From Actinoalloteichus hymeniacidonis (GTDB lineage Bacteria > Actinomycetota > Actinomycetes > Mycobacteriales > Pseudonocardiaceae), in contig NZ_JACHIS010000001.1 of assembly GCF_014203365.1 (NCBI RefSeq), forward strand, positions 2,728,001 to 2,792,000: DNA of 64,000 nt, written 5' to 3'. A program made the translations under genes and the position numbers. Under the pieces are notes generated by a model that saw nothing but the letters and a program-made list of their open reading frames with translations, did not search any database and was not told where the DNA came from. Below, piece by piece: positions 40,474 to 49,133 of the stretch (positions are counted from its first letter, which is position 1; every line of letters begins with the position of its first letter).

Positions 40474-42048
40474 ATGACCGTTCGATCCCCAGCGCGTCGA
40501 GTGCTGGCCAGAACCGCGACCGCCTTACTCGCCCTGCCGCTGCTGGCCTGTGGTGCGACGACTCCCGGCGGTGGGGCGCCGCCGACCGGGGACGCTCCGC
40601 CTGCCGACCTCGCAGGCTTCTACGGCCAGGCGATCGAGTGGGAGGAGTGCGCCCAATACGCCACGACCTCTATCGAAGGAGCCGTCTTCGCCGCCACCGA
40701 GGGAGCCGAATGCGGTCGGCTCGACGTGCCGTCGAACTACGCCGATCCGACCGGTGCGACCGCCGAGATCGCCGTTCTGCGCGTTTCTGCTCGGGGTGAG
40801 CCGACCGGCTCCCTGGTGTACAACCCCGGCGGCCCGGGCGGATCGGGCCTGTTCGGCGCTGCGGCGATGGCCATGACGCTCGCCGAGAATCCGCTGACCG
40901 AGAAGTTCGATCTGGTCGGCTTCGACCCGCGTGGCGTGGGGGCGTCTACCCCGGCCATCGACTGCTATTCCGACGAGGAGGCCGATCGCCACGCCGTGCC
41001 GCTGACGGCATTCGAGACCAGTGTGCAATGGACCAGCGACGACACCAGAGCACTCGTCGAACGGTGCGCGGCGGGCTCCGGCGGGGCGGAGTTCCTCGCC
41101 CAGGTCGGAACCCGCGATGTCGCGCGCGACATCGACGTGTTGCGCGCGGTCCTCGGCGATGAGGAACTCAACTTCCTCGGACAGAGCTACGGCACCAGGC
41201 TCGGCGCGGTGTATGCCGAACAGTTCCCGCAGAACGTGCGAGCGATGGTCTTGGACGGTGGCATCGACCCGAAGCAGGGCACCGTCGAGCGCAGGGTCGA
41301 CGCCTATACCGGTTTCCAGGGCGCCTTCGAGCGGATGGCCGCCTTCTGCGCGACGCAGCAGGACTGCCCCCTCGGTACCGATCCTGCGAACGCGACCCAG
41401 GCGTTCCAGGAGATCGTCCGCCCGCTCTTGAACGCACCCGTGCCTGCACTGCACGGCGAGATCGGCTTCGACGAAGCGGTCTCGGGGGTGATCTCGGGAC
41501 TCTACGACCAGAACGCGTGGCCTCGGATCATCGCGGGCCTCACCGAGATCACGCAGGGACGTGGTGACGAACTGCTCCAACTCGGCTACGACTTCGCGAT
41601 GCGCGATCCCGAGGGTGCCTGGCCGAACTTCTACGAGGCCAACTATGCCGTCAACTGCATGGACGAGGAGCGGCTCAGCCCCGAGGAGGGCGCGGAACTG
41701 CGTGCGGCGATCTTCGCAGCCGCCCCGTTCATGGACCCGGGCATCGAGCTCGTCGGAGCACGGGACGGCTGCGAGCACTGGCCCGCCGAACCGAACCTCG
41801 GATACCCCTACGCCGACGACGTCTCCGGACTCACCGACACCCTCGTCGTCTCGATCACCGGCGATCCCACCACACCCCACGCCGGGGCCCTCAGCCTCGC
41901 CGACTCGCTCGGCAGTGCGCTGCTGACCGTGGAAGGCGAGGGACACGGCGTTGTCGGTACCGGCGCCAATGCCTGCGTGAACGACATCGTGGCCGCCTAT
42001 CTGATCGATCTCGAACTTCCCGGAGAGGGCGCGACCTGCTCCCCCTGA
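40474..42048 (+). CDS. Secreted lipoprotein alpha/beta hydrolase (tripeptidyl aminopeptidase type)
   Basis: The 524-residue protein starts with a signal peptide and lipobox-like LPLLACG, so the mature protein is probably lipid-anchored. The hydrolase domain has the oxyanion segment LVYNPGGPGGSGLFG, the nucleophile elbow NFLGQSYGTRLGAVYAEQF and a C-terminal TAP-like domain with the acid in VSITGDPTTPHAGALSLADSL and His in EGEGHGVVG. This is the layout of actinomycete secreted tri-/tetrapeptidyl aminopeptidases. The Cys pairs (EECAQYA/EGAECGRLD and CATQQDC) suit extracellular disulfides. I start at ATG 40474, preceded by GAGG; GTG 40462 is less well placed. A MerR-type promoter lies about 100 bp upstream, suggesting induction by a small molecule. 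Confidence 0.88.
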   Translation: MTVRSPARRVLARTATALLALPLLACGATTPGGGAPPTGDAPPADLAGFYGQAIEWEECAQYATTSIEGAVFAATEGAECGRLDVPSNYADPTGATAEIAVLRVSARGEPTGSLVYNPGGPGGSGLFGAAAMAMTLAENPLTEKFDLVGFDPRGVGASTPAIDCYSDEEADRHAVPLTAFETSVQWTSDDTRALVERCAAGSGGAEFLAQVGTRDVARDIDVLRAVLGDEELNFLGQSYGTRLGAVYAEQFPQNVRAMVLDGGIDPKQGTVERRVDAYTGFQGAFERMAAFCATQQDCPLGTDPANATQAFQEIVRPLLNAPVPALHGEIGFDEAVSGVISGLYDQNAWPRIIAGLTEITQGRGDELLQLGYDFAMRDPEGAWPNFYEANYAVNCMDEERLSPEEGAELRAAIFAAAPFMDPGIELVGARDGCEHWPAEPNLGYPYADDVSGLTDTLVVSITGDPTTPHAGALSLADSLGSALLTVEGEGHGVVGTGANACVNDIVAAYLIDLELPGEGATCSP

Positions 42049-42087
42049 GGCGTCTGCTCGACACCGTGCGCGTGACCGGGAACGGAT

Positions 42088-42124
42088 AGGCCCCGCTGAA
42101 CCGACGATCGGTCCAGCGGGGCCT
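42088..42124. terminator. Bidirectional terminator
   Basis: AGGCCCCGCTG and CAGCGGGGCCT form a perfect 11-bp stem between convergent genes; an inner ACCGAC...CGGT extends the hairpin. Confidence 0.8.
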
Positions 42125-42157
42125 CTCCTCGATCACAGCGAAGAGCCCGCGCGGGCG

Positions 42158-43150
42158 TTACGCCTTGCGGAGGCGGGCGATGATCCCGTTGAGGTCCTCG
42201 GTGAACACGTCGCGGCGGAACACATGGCCGCCGCCCACCTCCCGCCGATCATGCGGGATGCCCGCCGCGCTCAGGGCCGCGCCGAACTGGCGTTGGGTGT
42301 TCAGCACGTTGACCTCGTTGACGGTGTCGAACCAGTTGACCGGGTCGGGGCTGGTGCCCGCCACCATGAAGACCCGCTTGCCCCGGTAGCTCTCGACCCG
42401 CTCGACCGGGTTGTCGGCACTGACCCGGGCCTGATCCCAGAGTGGCACGCCATAGACGCTGCCGCCGCCCAACTCCAGGGTCGCCGAGGTGGCATTCGCC
42501 CAGTGCGTGATGATCTCGCCCTCTTGGCGCAGGCTGCCCGGACCGGAATAGGAACTCACCGAGGCGAAGTGACCCCAGTACTTCGCGGTGTACTTCAGCG
42601 CGCCGAAACCGCCCATCGAGAAACCCGCCACGGCGCGGCCATCGAATTCGTCATAGGTCCGGAAGTTCGCATCGACCCAGCGCAGCAGCTGTTCGATGTG
42701 GAAGTGCTCCCAGTCCCTCGGCCCGACGTTCGTGCTGACCGGATTCGAGTACCAGCCCGCGCGTCCGCCATCGGGCATCACGACGATGATCGGCTTACCC
42801 GCGGTGAGGCCGCGAATGTCATGGTGGGCATCGAAGGTGATGAAGTCCTCCATCCCACCATGCAGCAGATAGAGGACGGGGTAGTGGCGCCCGCTGGTGT
42901 GATAGTCGTCGGGAAGCAGGATGTTGACCGCGGGTTCCCAGCCGCCGATCGAGGCCGTCGCGAATCGGTAGTACTGCATGCGACCCGCGACGGGGCCACC
43001 GTCCACGACTCGCAGGCCGAATCCGTCCTGGTTCTGGGCCGTGGCGGTGGAGGCGGTCGCGCCTAAGGCGACACCGCTGAGGGCCATCGCCGCGGTCATT
43101 CCCCCGACCGCCTTGAAGATGCCGCGTCGGCTGAGATGGTGCTCGCTCAA
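42158..43150 (-). CDS. Tat-exported esterase (esterase D/antigen 85-like alpha/beta hydrolase)
   Basis: The 330-residue protein starts with a twin-arginine signal (SRRGIFKAVGG followed by a hydrophobic stretch and an Ala-rich cleavage region), so it is exported folded. The enzyme domain resembles the putative esterase/S-formylglutathione hydrolase fold: VLYLLHGGMEDFI, FMPDGGRAGWYSNP-like segment, nucleophile elbow AVAGFSMGGFGALKYT, and a C-terminal His in EVGGGHVFRRD. Similar proteins act on acetyl-polysaccharides, feruloyl esters or trehalose mycolates. The gene is convergent with the peptidase and shares its terminator. Substrate is not evident. Confidence 0.88.
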   Translation of the reverse strand: MSEHHLSRRGIFKAVGGMTAAMALSGVALGATASTATAQNQDGFGLRVVDGGPVAGRMQYYRFATASIGGWEPAVNILLPDDYHTSGRHYPVLYLLHGGMEDFITFDAHHDIRGLTAGKPIIVVMPDGGRAGWYSNPVSTNVGPRDWEHFHIEQLLRWVDANFRTYDEFDGRAVAGFSMGGFGALKYTAKYWGHFASVSSYSGPGSLRQEGEIITHWANATSATLELGGGSVYGVPLWDQARVSADNPVERVESYRGKRVFMVAGTSPDPVNWFDTVNEVNVLNTQRQFGAALSAAGIPHDRREVGGGHVFRRDVFTEDLNGIIARLRKA

Positions 43151-43396
43151 GATTCCTCCCGAATCGTGATGACATGCGGCCAGTAATCGTTACTTTCCGC
43201 GCTTGAATGATTACCAGAACGGGAAGCGTTGCGAGATGGGAATGAACAAACAGGGGTGGATGGTTGCCGGTTGTTCACGGTTGGGCGGCTGCGGACACCG
43301 TGGACGACCCGATCCGGAGCCCTGCGTTGGTGACGGATTCGAGCCCGCGACACTCCTTCCGGGGTGAGAAAAGCCGCACCATGAAGAGGAGCGCGG

Positions 43397-43981
43397 ATGA
43401 CTTCGGCGACGGTCGACACCGCTGCGCTGACGGAACTCTGGGACCGGCGCTGGCCGGGGCAGTCGAAGCTGCCCTACGAACTGCGCGATGCCCGCGATCG
43501 CTGGGTCCGATTCCACGCGCTGCCGGAGTCGAAGCGCTATCCCGAACGGGAGTCCGAGTACGCCACCGTGCTGCGCAGGCACAACACCGTCTTGACGGAG
43601 TTGGCCGATGGCGGCGACCTCCTACTGATGACCTCGGGCTACTCGGACGGCCCGGAGCAGGCCGGCGCGGCGGCAATGGTGCCTGCACACCGAGACGCGG
43701 CGTACTGGACGACGATCTGCATCGATGATCAACCGCCGTTCGAGAGCTACCTGCACCTGTTCGTCAGCCGGATCCCATGGTCGCCGGGCGCGTTGGATCC
43801 GTTGCTGCGCCAGGTCGCCGACTGGGCCATCGCCAACGTGGTGGTGGCCGATGTCGATCTGCGCTGGTTGTATCACCCCTACGACGGCGGCATGGACGTC
43901 ATCCTGGGCTCGTCGTGCGCCCGCGACGAGCTACGGGAACGCCATCGTGACTGGCTCTCCCAGCGTTCTGACGGAATGTGA
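43397..43981 (+). CDS. DUF3885-like hypothetical protein
   Basis: The 194-residue protein matches the DUF3885 pattern: WVRFHALPESKRYPERESEYATVLRRHNTVL, then NVVVADVDLRWLYHPYDGGMDVIL near the C-terminus. No enzyme motif, signal peptide or membrane segment is present. The conserved RFHSLPESKRY block is typical of this family, whose role is unknown; some members sit near polymorphic-toxin immunity genes, but none is seen here. GAGG lies a few bases before the ATG. It is followed, after about 220 bp, by an MFS gene on the same strand. Confidence 0.75.
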   Translation: MTSATVDTAALTELWDRRWPGQSKLPYELRDARDRWVRFHALPESKRYPERESEYATVLRRHNTVLTELADGGDLLLMTSGYSDGPEQAGAAAMVPAHRDAAYWTTICIDDQPPFESYLHLFVSRIPWSPGALDPLLRQVADWAIANVVVADVDLRWLYHPYDGGMDVILGSSCARDELRERHRDWLSQRSDGM

Positions 43982-44203
43982 TCGCGGGCTGAGGACGGTT
44001 CGGCGTCCAGAAAGTACACGGCGCGACGCGACGATGGGTTGCGACAGCCAGAAATACCGTGCCGCATCCTCGCGTCATCGAGCACAATCGGTTCCGTTCC
44101 GACGATCAGGGACCGGTTCTCCCCGTTCGTCGCGGACATCGCCCCGCGATCCGACCAGACAGCAAGGCGGCACCATGGACCTCCACATTCTGCGGCCAGC
44201 GCG

Positions 44204-45445
44204 GTGACCACGAACGCCGAGTCGACCAAGGCCGGTGTGGACCGCGTCCACCGCAGAACGCTGCGATTGCTGTTCTGTACCCAGATCGTCGCCGGGGTAG
44301 GGACCGCGATCGGGATCGCGGTGGCGGTGTTGACGCTCGCGGGGTTGTCCGGTTCCGCCGCCATCGGCGGGATGGGGCAGACCGCACTGGTGGCGGGTAC
44401 CGCGCTGTTGGCGTTGCCGTTCGCGCAGCTGGCCGATCGGGCGGGCAGGCGGGCCGCGCTGGTCGCCGGGTTCGCCATCGCGACGCTGGGTGCGGTGCTC
44501 GCGGTGGTGTCCGTGCATCTCGCGTCGTGGCCGATGCTCCTGGTCGCTCTGGTCCTGTTCGGTGCGGGCAACGCCTCGGCCTTGTCCTCCCGATACGCCG
44601 CCGTCGACCTGTCCGGGCCGGACCGCCGGGCCAAGGACCTGTCGTGGATTCTGTGGGCGACCACGATCGGTTCGCTGATCGGCCCGAACCTGGCCGCCGC
44701 CACCGAACCCATCGCGGAGGCGATGGGGATCGCGGGGCGCGCCGGGCCGTTCGCGTTGGCCGCCGTGGCTTTCGCGGTGACGGCGTCGGCCATCGGAATC
44801 GGACTGCGGCCGGATCCGCTGTTGATCGCGCGGCAGCGGGCGGTTCGGCCTGCGGCGCCGCGACAGCGTGGGGTACGCGGGGCGCTGGGGGTGATCGCGA
44901 GCTCTGCCGATCTGCGGGTCGCGCTGGCCGGCTTGGCCTTGGCGCAGTGCGTGATGGTGGCGTTGATGAGCATGACCCCGGTTCACCTGCAGCACGGTCA
45001 TGCGAGCCTCGGCGTGGTCGGCCTACTGATGAGTCTGCACCTTGGCGCCATGTACGCCTTCAGCCCGCTGGTGGGGATGGCGGTGGACCGATTCGGTGCG
45101 CGTCGGGTCCTGCTCGTCGGCTGTGTCATGTTGATCGCCTCGGCGTTGAGCTACGCCCTCGGTGGCGACTCCCAGGTCCTGGTCGGCGTGGCGTTGGTGC
45201 TGCTGGGCATCGGTTGGTCGTGTGGGCTGGTCAGCGCCTCGGCGCTGGTCACGGCCGCCACCGATGCGGACAACCGTCCCTCGGTGCAGGGCACCAGTGA
45301 CGTGACGCTCAGCATCGCCAGCGTGGTGGGCAGCATCGGCGGCGGTCTGATCGTCGCGGGCACCTCGCTGACCGTCTTGGCCCTCATCTGCGCGGTCCTC
45401 GTGGCACTGTTCGCCGGATACGTGCTGCGGGCCGGATCTCGTTGA
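44204..45445 (+). CDS. MFS transporter
   Basis: The protein (413 residues from GTG 44204) has 12 predicted membrane segments. The first cytoplasmic loop, LPFAQLADRAGRRAALVAGFAIATLG, is a clear MFS A-motif (DRAGRR), and VGMAVDRFGARRVLLVG repeats it in the second half. Its type resembles actinobacterial drug-efflux permeases. The start is uncertain; upstream in-frame codons lack protein-like composition, and the GTG has no strong ribosome-binding site. No regulator is adjacent. Confidence 0.85.
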   Translation: MTTNAESTKAGVDRVHRRTLRLLFCTQIVAGVGTAIGIAVAVLTLAGLSGSAAIGGMGQTALVAGTALLALPFAQLADRAGRRAALVAGFAIATLGAVLAVVSVHLASWPMLLVALVLFGAGNASALSSRYAAVDLSGPDRRAKDLSWILWATTIGSLIGPNLAAATEPIAEAMGIAGRAGPFALAAVAFAVTASAIGIGLRPDPLLIARQRAVRPAAPRQRGVRGALGVIASSADLRVALAGLALAQCVMVALMSMTPVHLQHGHASLGVVGLLMSLHLGAMYAFSPLVGMAVDRFGARRVLLVGCVMLIASALSYALGGDSQVLVGVALVLLGIGWSCGLVSASALVTAATDADNRPSVQGTSDVTLSIASVVGSIGGGLIVAGTSLTVLALICAVLVALFAGYVLRAGSR

Positions 45446-45795
45446 TCCACTCGTATTCGACGCGGATCAGCGCGACGAGGTGAACGAGACGGCGTATTCC
45501 GCGTATCGAATTCGTGCTGGTGGACGGATATTCCGCCGCGTAACTCCGCAAGACCAGCTGCCGGGACGGCGATCCGCAGTGCGGGTTGTGCAATCCCGAT
45601 AACCGTGGAATGAACTGCGCTTGCGTACCTCTCCGCTGTGAGACGTCTCCGGACCGATGTGGTCGTTCACCCGCGCACAACGGGCCGCGGCTGGAGAATG
45701 AAACCTCAGTGGCAATGCGGCTCGGTGTGGCGGCGGGCGCGAACAGTGCAGAACCAGGTTCTCAGTGAGACATTCGAGGGAACGGGCGGAACGTT
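45446..45795. other. Intergenic stretch before the membrane peptidase gene
   Basis: No open frame here has a plausible start signal and product. I see no strong hairpin at the end of the MFS gene. The gap probably carries the promoter of the peptidase gene. Confidence 0.45.
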
Positions 45796-48660
45796 GTGAG
45801 CACGGTGACCGATTCTGTTGCGTCCGCACGGACCTGGGGCGGGTTGAGCACCGGGACGACCCAGCGCTTCGTCCTCTTGATCACCTTGTTCATTGCGAGT
45901 TCCCTCGCAATGTTTCCGGTACTTGTGGAGCCATTCACCGCAGGATTGCGCATTGCGGCCGACGGCTGTGCGTTGGCGGCGGGCTACAACCCGGATGCCA
46001 TCGGTATTTCGAATCAGTTGATCACCGGCACTCCGGCCTTCGAACGATGTCTCGATGAGAACGTCGAAGACCGCATCGGCCTCGCCCTGCCGTACTTCGC
46101 TACCGGAATCCTCGTGATTCTCGCAGTCGTACTGTACGTGGTGCTGCCGTATTGGAAGGGACGAGCAAGCCGAGCGACGGCGTTGGCGGCGGTGGACGAC
46201 CAGGAAGGGTCGTTACGCGCGGAGTTGGTGCGGTTGGCGGCCCACGGAGGATTACGGCGCCTCCCACGCTTCGTCGTGGATCCGACGAGCATGCGCGCGA
46301 ACGCGATCGTATTCGGGCGGTTGGGTCGGTACACGGTGCGGCTGGATATGGGTCTGGTCGTATTGTTCAATAAGGACCGATCGGCGTTCGAGGCGACGCT
46401 GCTCCACGAGTTCGCACACCTTCGTCATCGCGACGTCGACATCACCTATCTCACCGTCGCGATGTGGCGGGTCTTCGCCATCGGAGTGCTCATCCCGTAC
46501 TCGGCGGTGGCTGGTTGGTACCTTGTCACCGTCGTGTTGCCCGGAACAGCACCGAATTTCTTCGCCACGCAACCGGCGGAGATGGTTCGAATCCTGGCAG
46601 CCGGGTTCTTCCTGGTCATCCTTACCTATCTGGCCACGGCCGACCTACTGCGGACCAGGGAGTTCTGCGCCGACATCGAAGCGACTATCAACGGTGCCGA
46701 TCAGAACTACTGGCTTCGCCATGCCGGTATCACTACCCGACGCGACACTCGATGGCGTGCTGCGCTTTGGGCCATCCGCTCGGTTCTCCACACCCATCCC
46801 GACTGGACCGAGCGAATCAACGCCACGCGGAACCCTGCTGCATTGTCCGTCATTCAGGCGATGCCGATGTTCCTGTCCGGCGCCATCACCGTATTCGTGG
46901 GGTATTACTTCAGTTTCAACCAGGCCAACCGACTCACCGACGTCGGTGATGTCGTTCGAGGACCCTGGTTCGCGGCGGCGTTGGCACTGGCCGTTGGCGG
47001 AGTCGCGGTCTGGCGTGAGGTGGCGCGGTGCATCCGAATCAGTGCACCGCCGCCCTCGGGCCTGCGTGCGGGACTGTGGCTGGGCGCCGGACAACTCGGT
47101 GCGGATCTACTGGTGAGCCCCGTGGCCGAGACGGGTTGGCTACCGCCGTTCCCACAGTCGTTCCTGCTGGTGTTGCTGGTTCTGGTACCGGCAGCACTGC
47201 TGTGGTGGATCGGCGCCTGCGCCGCATTATGGGGCGGATTGCGGTCGGGTCGATGGCGTGGTGTCGCCGCCGTGGTCACCTTGGCTGTCGGCGGCGCAGG
47301 CTTGGCGTGGTGGTTCGACTGGTGGCAGATGGCGGGAAGGTTCTTCGTCGCCGGTCAATCGGTCGCTACCGCCGAGGTACTCGCGATTCTCTACGGTGAC
47401 ATGTCGTCTTCGCCGACCATGAACGTCATCGCAGCGCTGACCCTGCCCGTGCTGTCGCTATCCGCCCAACCGTGGACCATCTGGTTGACCGGTGCGCTCT
47501 GGGTTATCCCGCTGGTCGCATTGATCCGGCGATCCCGCGTTACAGCGGCCGGTGGTCGGTCGGCCGGGGTCGTGTCGGGTTGGCTCGGCGGACTCGCGGC
47601 GGGAATCGGACTCATCGTCGTTGCGGACAGGGCGTATCGATCGGTACAGCATGACGGGCAGCCGGTGGAACAGGCCGCGACGCTGGCCACCGGCTGGTTC
47701 TTCGCCATCCTGTTCTGTACGGCCGTGGTTGCCGCCGTGTCCGCATCCCTCGCCAGCCGGGGCGATGCGGCGATCTCGATGGCGGCGGGTGGGACGGCGA
47801 TGGCGATCGGTGGTCTGGTCCTCGTCGGACTCGCCGTGGTGAGCGGCTGCGCGCCGTGGTCGACCACCCGCTCGATGTGCCTGTCGATGAGCGACGGGGA
47901 CCGGCAGGTGCTCGACCTGTTCCTGCCGCAGCTTCTCGCTACGTCCGGGATGGCGACTCTCATCGGCGCTGCGGCGGGCGCGATCGCGGTGCGGCTGGCA
48001 GTGCGCGGACCACGCGGACGGGTTGCCGTTTCCAACGCCGCAGCTCGACCGGACCGCGTAGGGGCCCGCCGGGTGGGCACGTCATTGGTGTGTGCGGTCT
48101 TGGTCGGCGTCTGCGCAGTGGCTTACCTCGGTACCTCCGGTCGGGAGAGGCCCGGAAGCACCGGGGCCACCGAGCCGGAGTTGTCCGCTCTGTTCGAGCC
48201 GCCGAAGTCCGCCGAGTTGCGCGACGTGCAGGTGTGGGCCTGGGCAGCACAGGGTGGCGATGACCTGTTCCGGCTCTACCATTCGACATTGGGTGAGTTG
48301 TTCACGAGCGTGGGGTTGGACGGGCGCGCCGATCTCGCTGCTGTGCGGCAGGCCTGTGTTGCCCTGACCGGCCTGTCGGAGCGGGCCGACGCCTATTTTC
48401 CGATTCCGGACAGCCACCTGCAGACCGCATGGGCAGCCGCGATGCACGACACCCATCGTGCGGCGCAGACCTGTGTCACCGGCATCGACCGGGATGATCT
48501 GGCTACCGTGTCGGAGGCCTTCAACCAATTGATCGCCTCACCGGACGAGCCGACCTGCGTCGAGATCGAGGTGATGCAGGCGACGGTGCGCGCCCAGCAA
48601 CTACGCGGACTCCCACCCGTTGGGAATCCGGAGTCCCTCCGTGCGCTCTGTCCTCGATGA
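45796..48660 (+). CDS. Large membrane-embedded M48-type metallopeptidase
   Basis: The 954-residue protein has two N-terminal membrane helices, then a zinc peptidase domain with HEFAH at 204-208 (TLLHEFAHLRHRDVD) and the third ligand in TREFCADIEA (Glu289), the RExxAD signature of M48 proteases such as HtpX and Ste24. About eight further membrane segments follow (residues 350-790), then a soluble C-terminal domain of about 150 residues with a membrane anchor just before it (SLVCAVLVGVCAVAYLG). HtpX/M48B proteins are usually about 300 residues, so the long membrane part and C-terminal domain are unusual; this fits the large actinomycete M48 family. The soluble domain contains three Cys that could form disulfides outside the cell. 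Substrate unknown. Confidence 0.88.
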   Translation: MSTVTDSVASARTWGGLSTGTTQRFVLLITLFIASSLAMFPVLVEPFTAGLRIAADGCALAAGYNPDAIGISNQLITGTPAFERCLDENVEDRIGLALPYFATGILVILAVVLYVVLPYWKGRASRATALAAVDDQEGSLRAELVRLAAHGGLRRLPRFVVDPTSMRANAIVFGRLGRYTVRLDMGLVVLFNKDRSAFEATLLHEFAHLRHRDVDITYLTVAMWRVFAIGVLIPYSAVAGWYLVTVVLPGTAPNFFATQPAEMVRILAAGFFLVILTYLATADLLRTREFCADIEATINGADQNYWLRHAGITTRRDTRWRAALWAIRSVLHTHPDWTERINATRNPAALSVIQAMPMFLSGAITVFVGYYFSFNQANRLTDVGDVVRGPWFAAALALAVGGVAVWREVARCIRISAPPPSGLRAGLWLGAGQLGADLLVSPVAETGWLPPFPQSFLLVLLVLVPAALLWWIGACAALWGGLRSGRWRGVAAVVTLAVGGAGLAWWFDWWQMAGRFFVAGQSVATAEVLAILYGDMSSSPTMNVIAALTLPVLSLSAQPWTIWLTGALWVIPLVALIRRSRVTAAGGRSAGVVSGWLGGLAAGIGLIVVADRAYRSVQHDGQPVEQAATLATGWFFAILFCTAVVAAVSASLASRGDAAISMAAGGTAMAIGGLVLVGLAVVSGCAPWSTTRSMCLSMSDGDRQVLDLFLPQLLATSGMATLIGAAAGAIAVRLAVRGPRGRVAVSNAAARPDRVGARRVGTSLVCAVLVGVCAVAYLGTSGRERPGSTGATEPELSALFEPPKSAELRDVQVWAWAAQGGDDLFRLYHSTLGELFTSVGLDGRADLAAVRQACVALTGLSERADAYFPIPDSHLQTAWAAAMHDTHRAAQTCVTGIDRDDLATVSEAFNQLIASPDEPTCVEIEVMQATVRAQQLRGLPPVGNPESLRALCPR

Positions 48661-49133
48661 CTGTCGTTGTCGCCGTAGGAGAATCACCGAGGTGCCGGCG
48701 AGATGAGCCGGGGACCACTGGGTACCCCCAGCCGAACCATGATGAATATCGCCAGCCGCGCGATTCGGGAAAGGTGATCTGAGGAGACGGGAATGTCCCC
48801 GATCCGGCGCCGATGTGGTGGAAGGGATGGCGGCGGTTTTCCTTTTCGGTGGTTGCTTGATTGCGTAGCGTGAGAGCAACAGCGTTCTGGCTCGACCACG
48901 ATGGCCAGTGTCTTGTTGCCTCGGTTGCCCGAGCCGCGTACTCGGTCCGCTCGAATCGGCTGGCTGATATCTCCATTCGATATCGATTCCGCATGGCGCC
49001 GCAAGAGTTGCCTCGCTGGTTCGGTGCCGGCCTCCATTCGTTCACTTCCGCGTTCGGCACTCCCGTTTGTCTGCTCCCGGTGGTCCTCCACCGATTCCAT
49101 GCTTGAAGCAGTCCTCCCAGCAGGAAAGGGATC
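48661..49133. other. Intergenic region upstream of the alkaline phosphatase
   Basis: No convincing gene. GTTCACT (49040) and GTTCGGC (49052), roughly 12 bp apart, resemble PHO-box units of actinomycete PhoP, whose repeats are 11 bp; this is weak evidence for phosphate control. AGGAAAGG stands 5-10 bases before the ATG of the next gene. Confidence 0.4.

Noticed and set aside
40525-41946. 473-codon antisense frame over the secreted peptidase
   Set aside because: Same artefact; no start signal and no domain.
49040-49058. PHO box upstream of the alkaline phosphatase
   Set aside because: Only two imperfect units at the wrong spacing (12 bp rather than 11); noted but not called.
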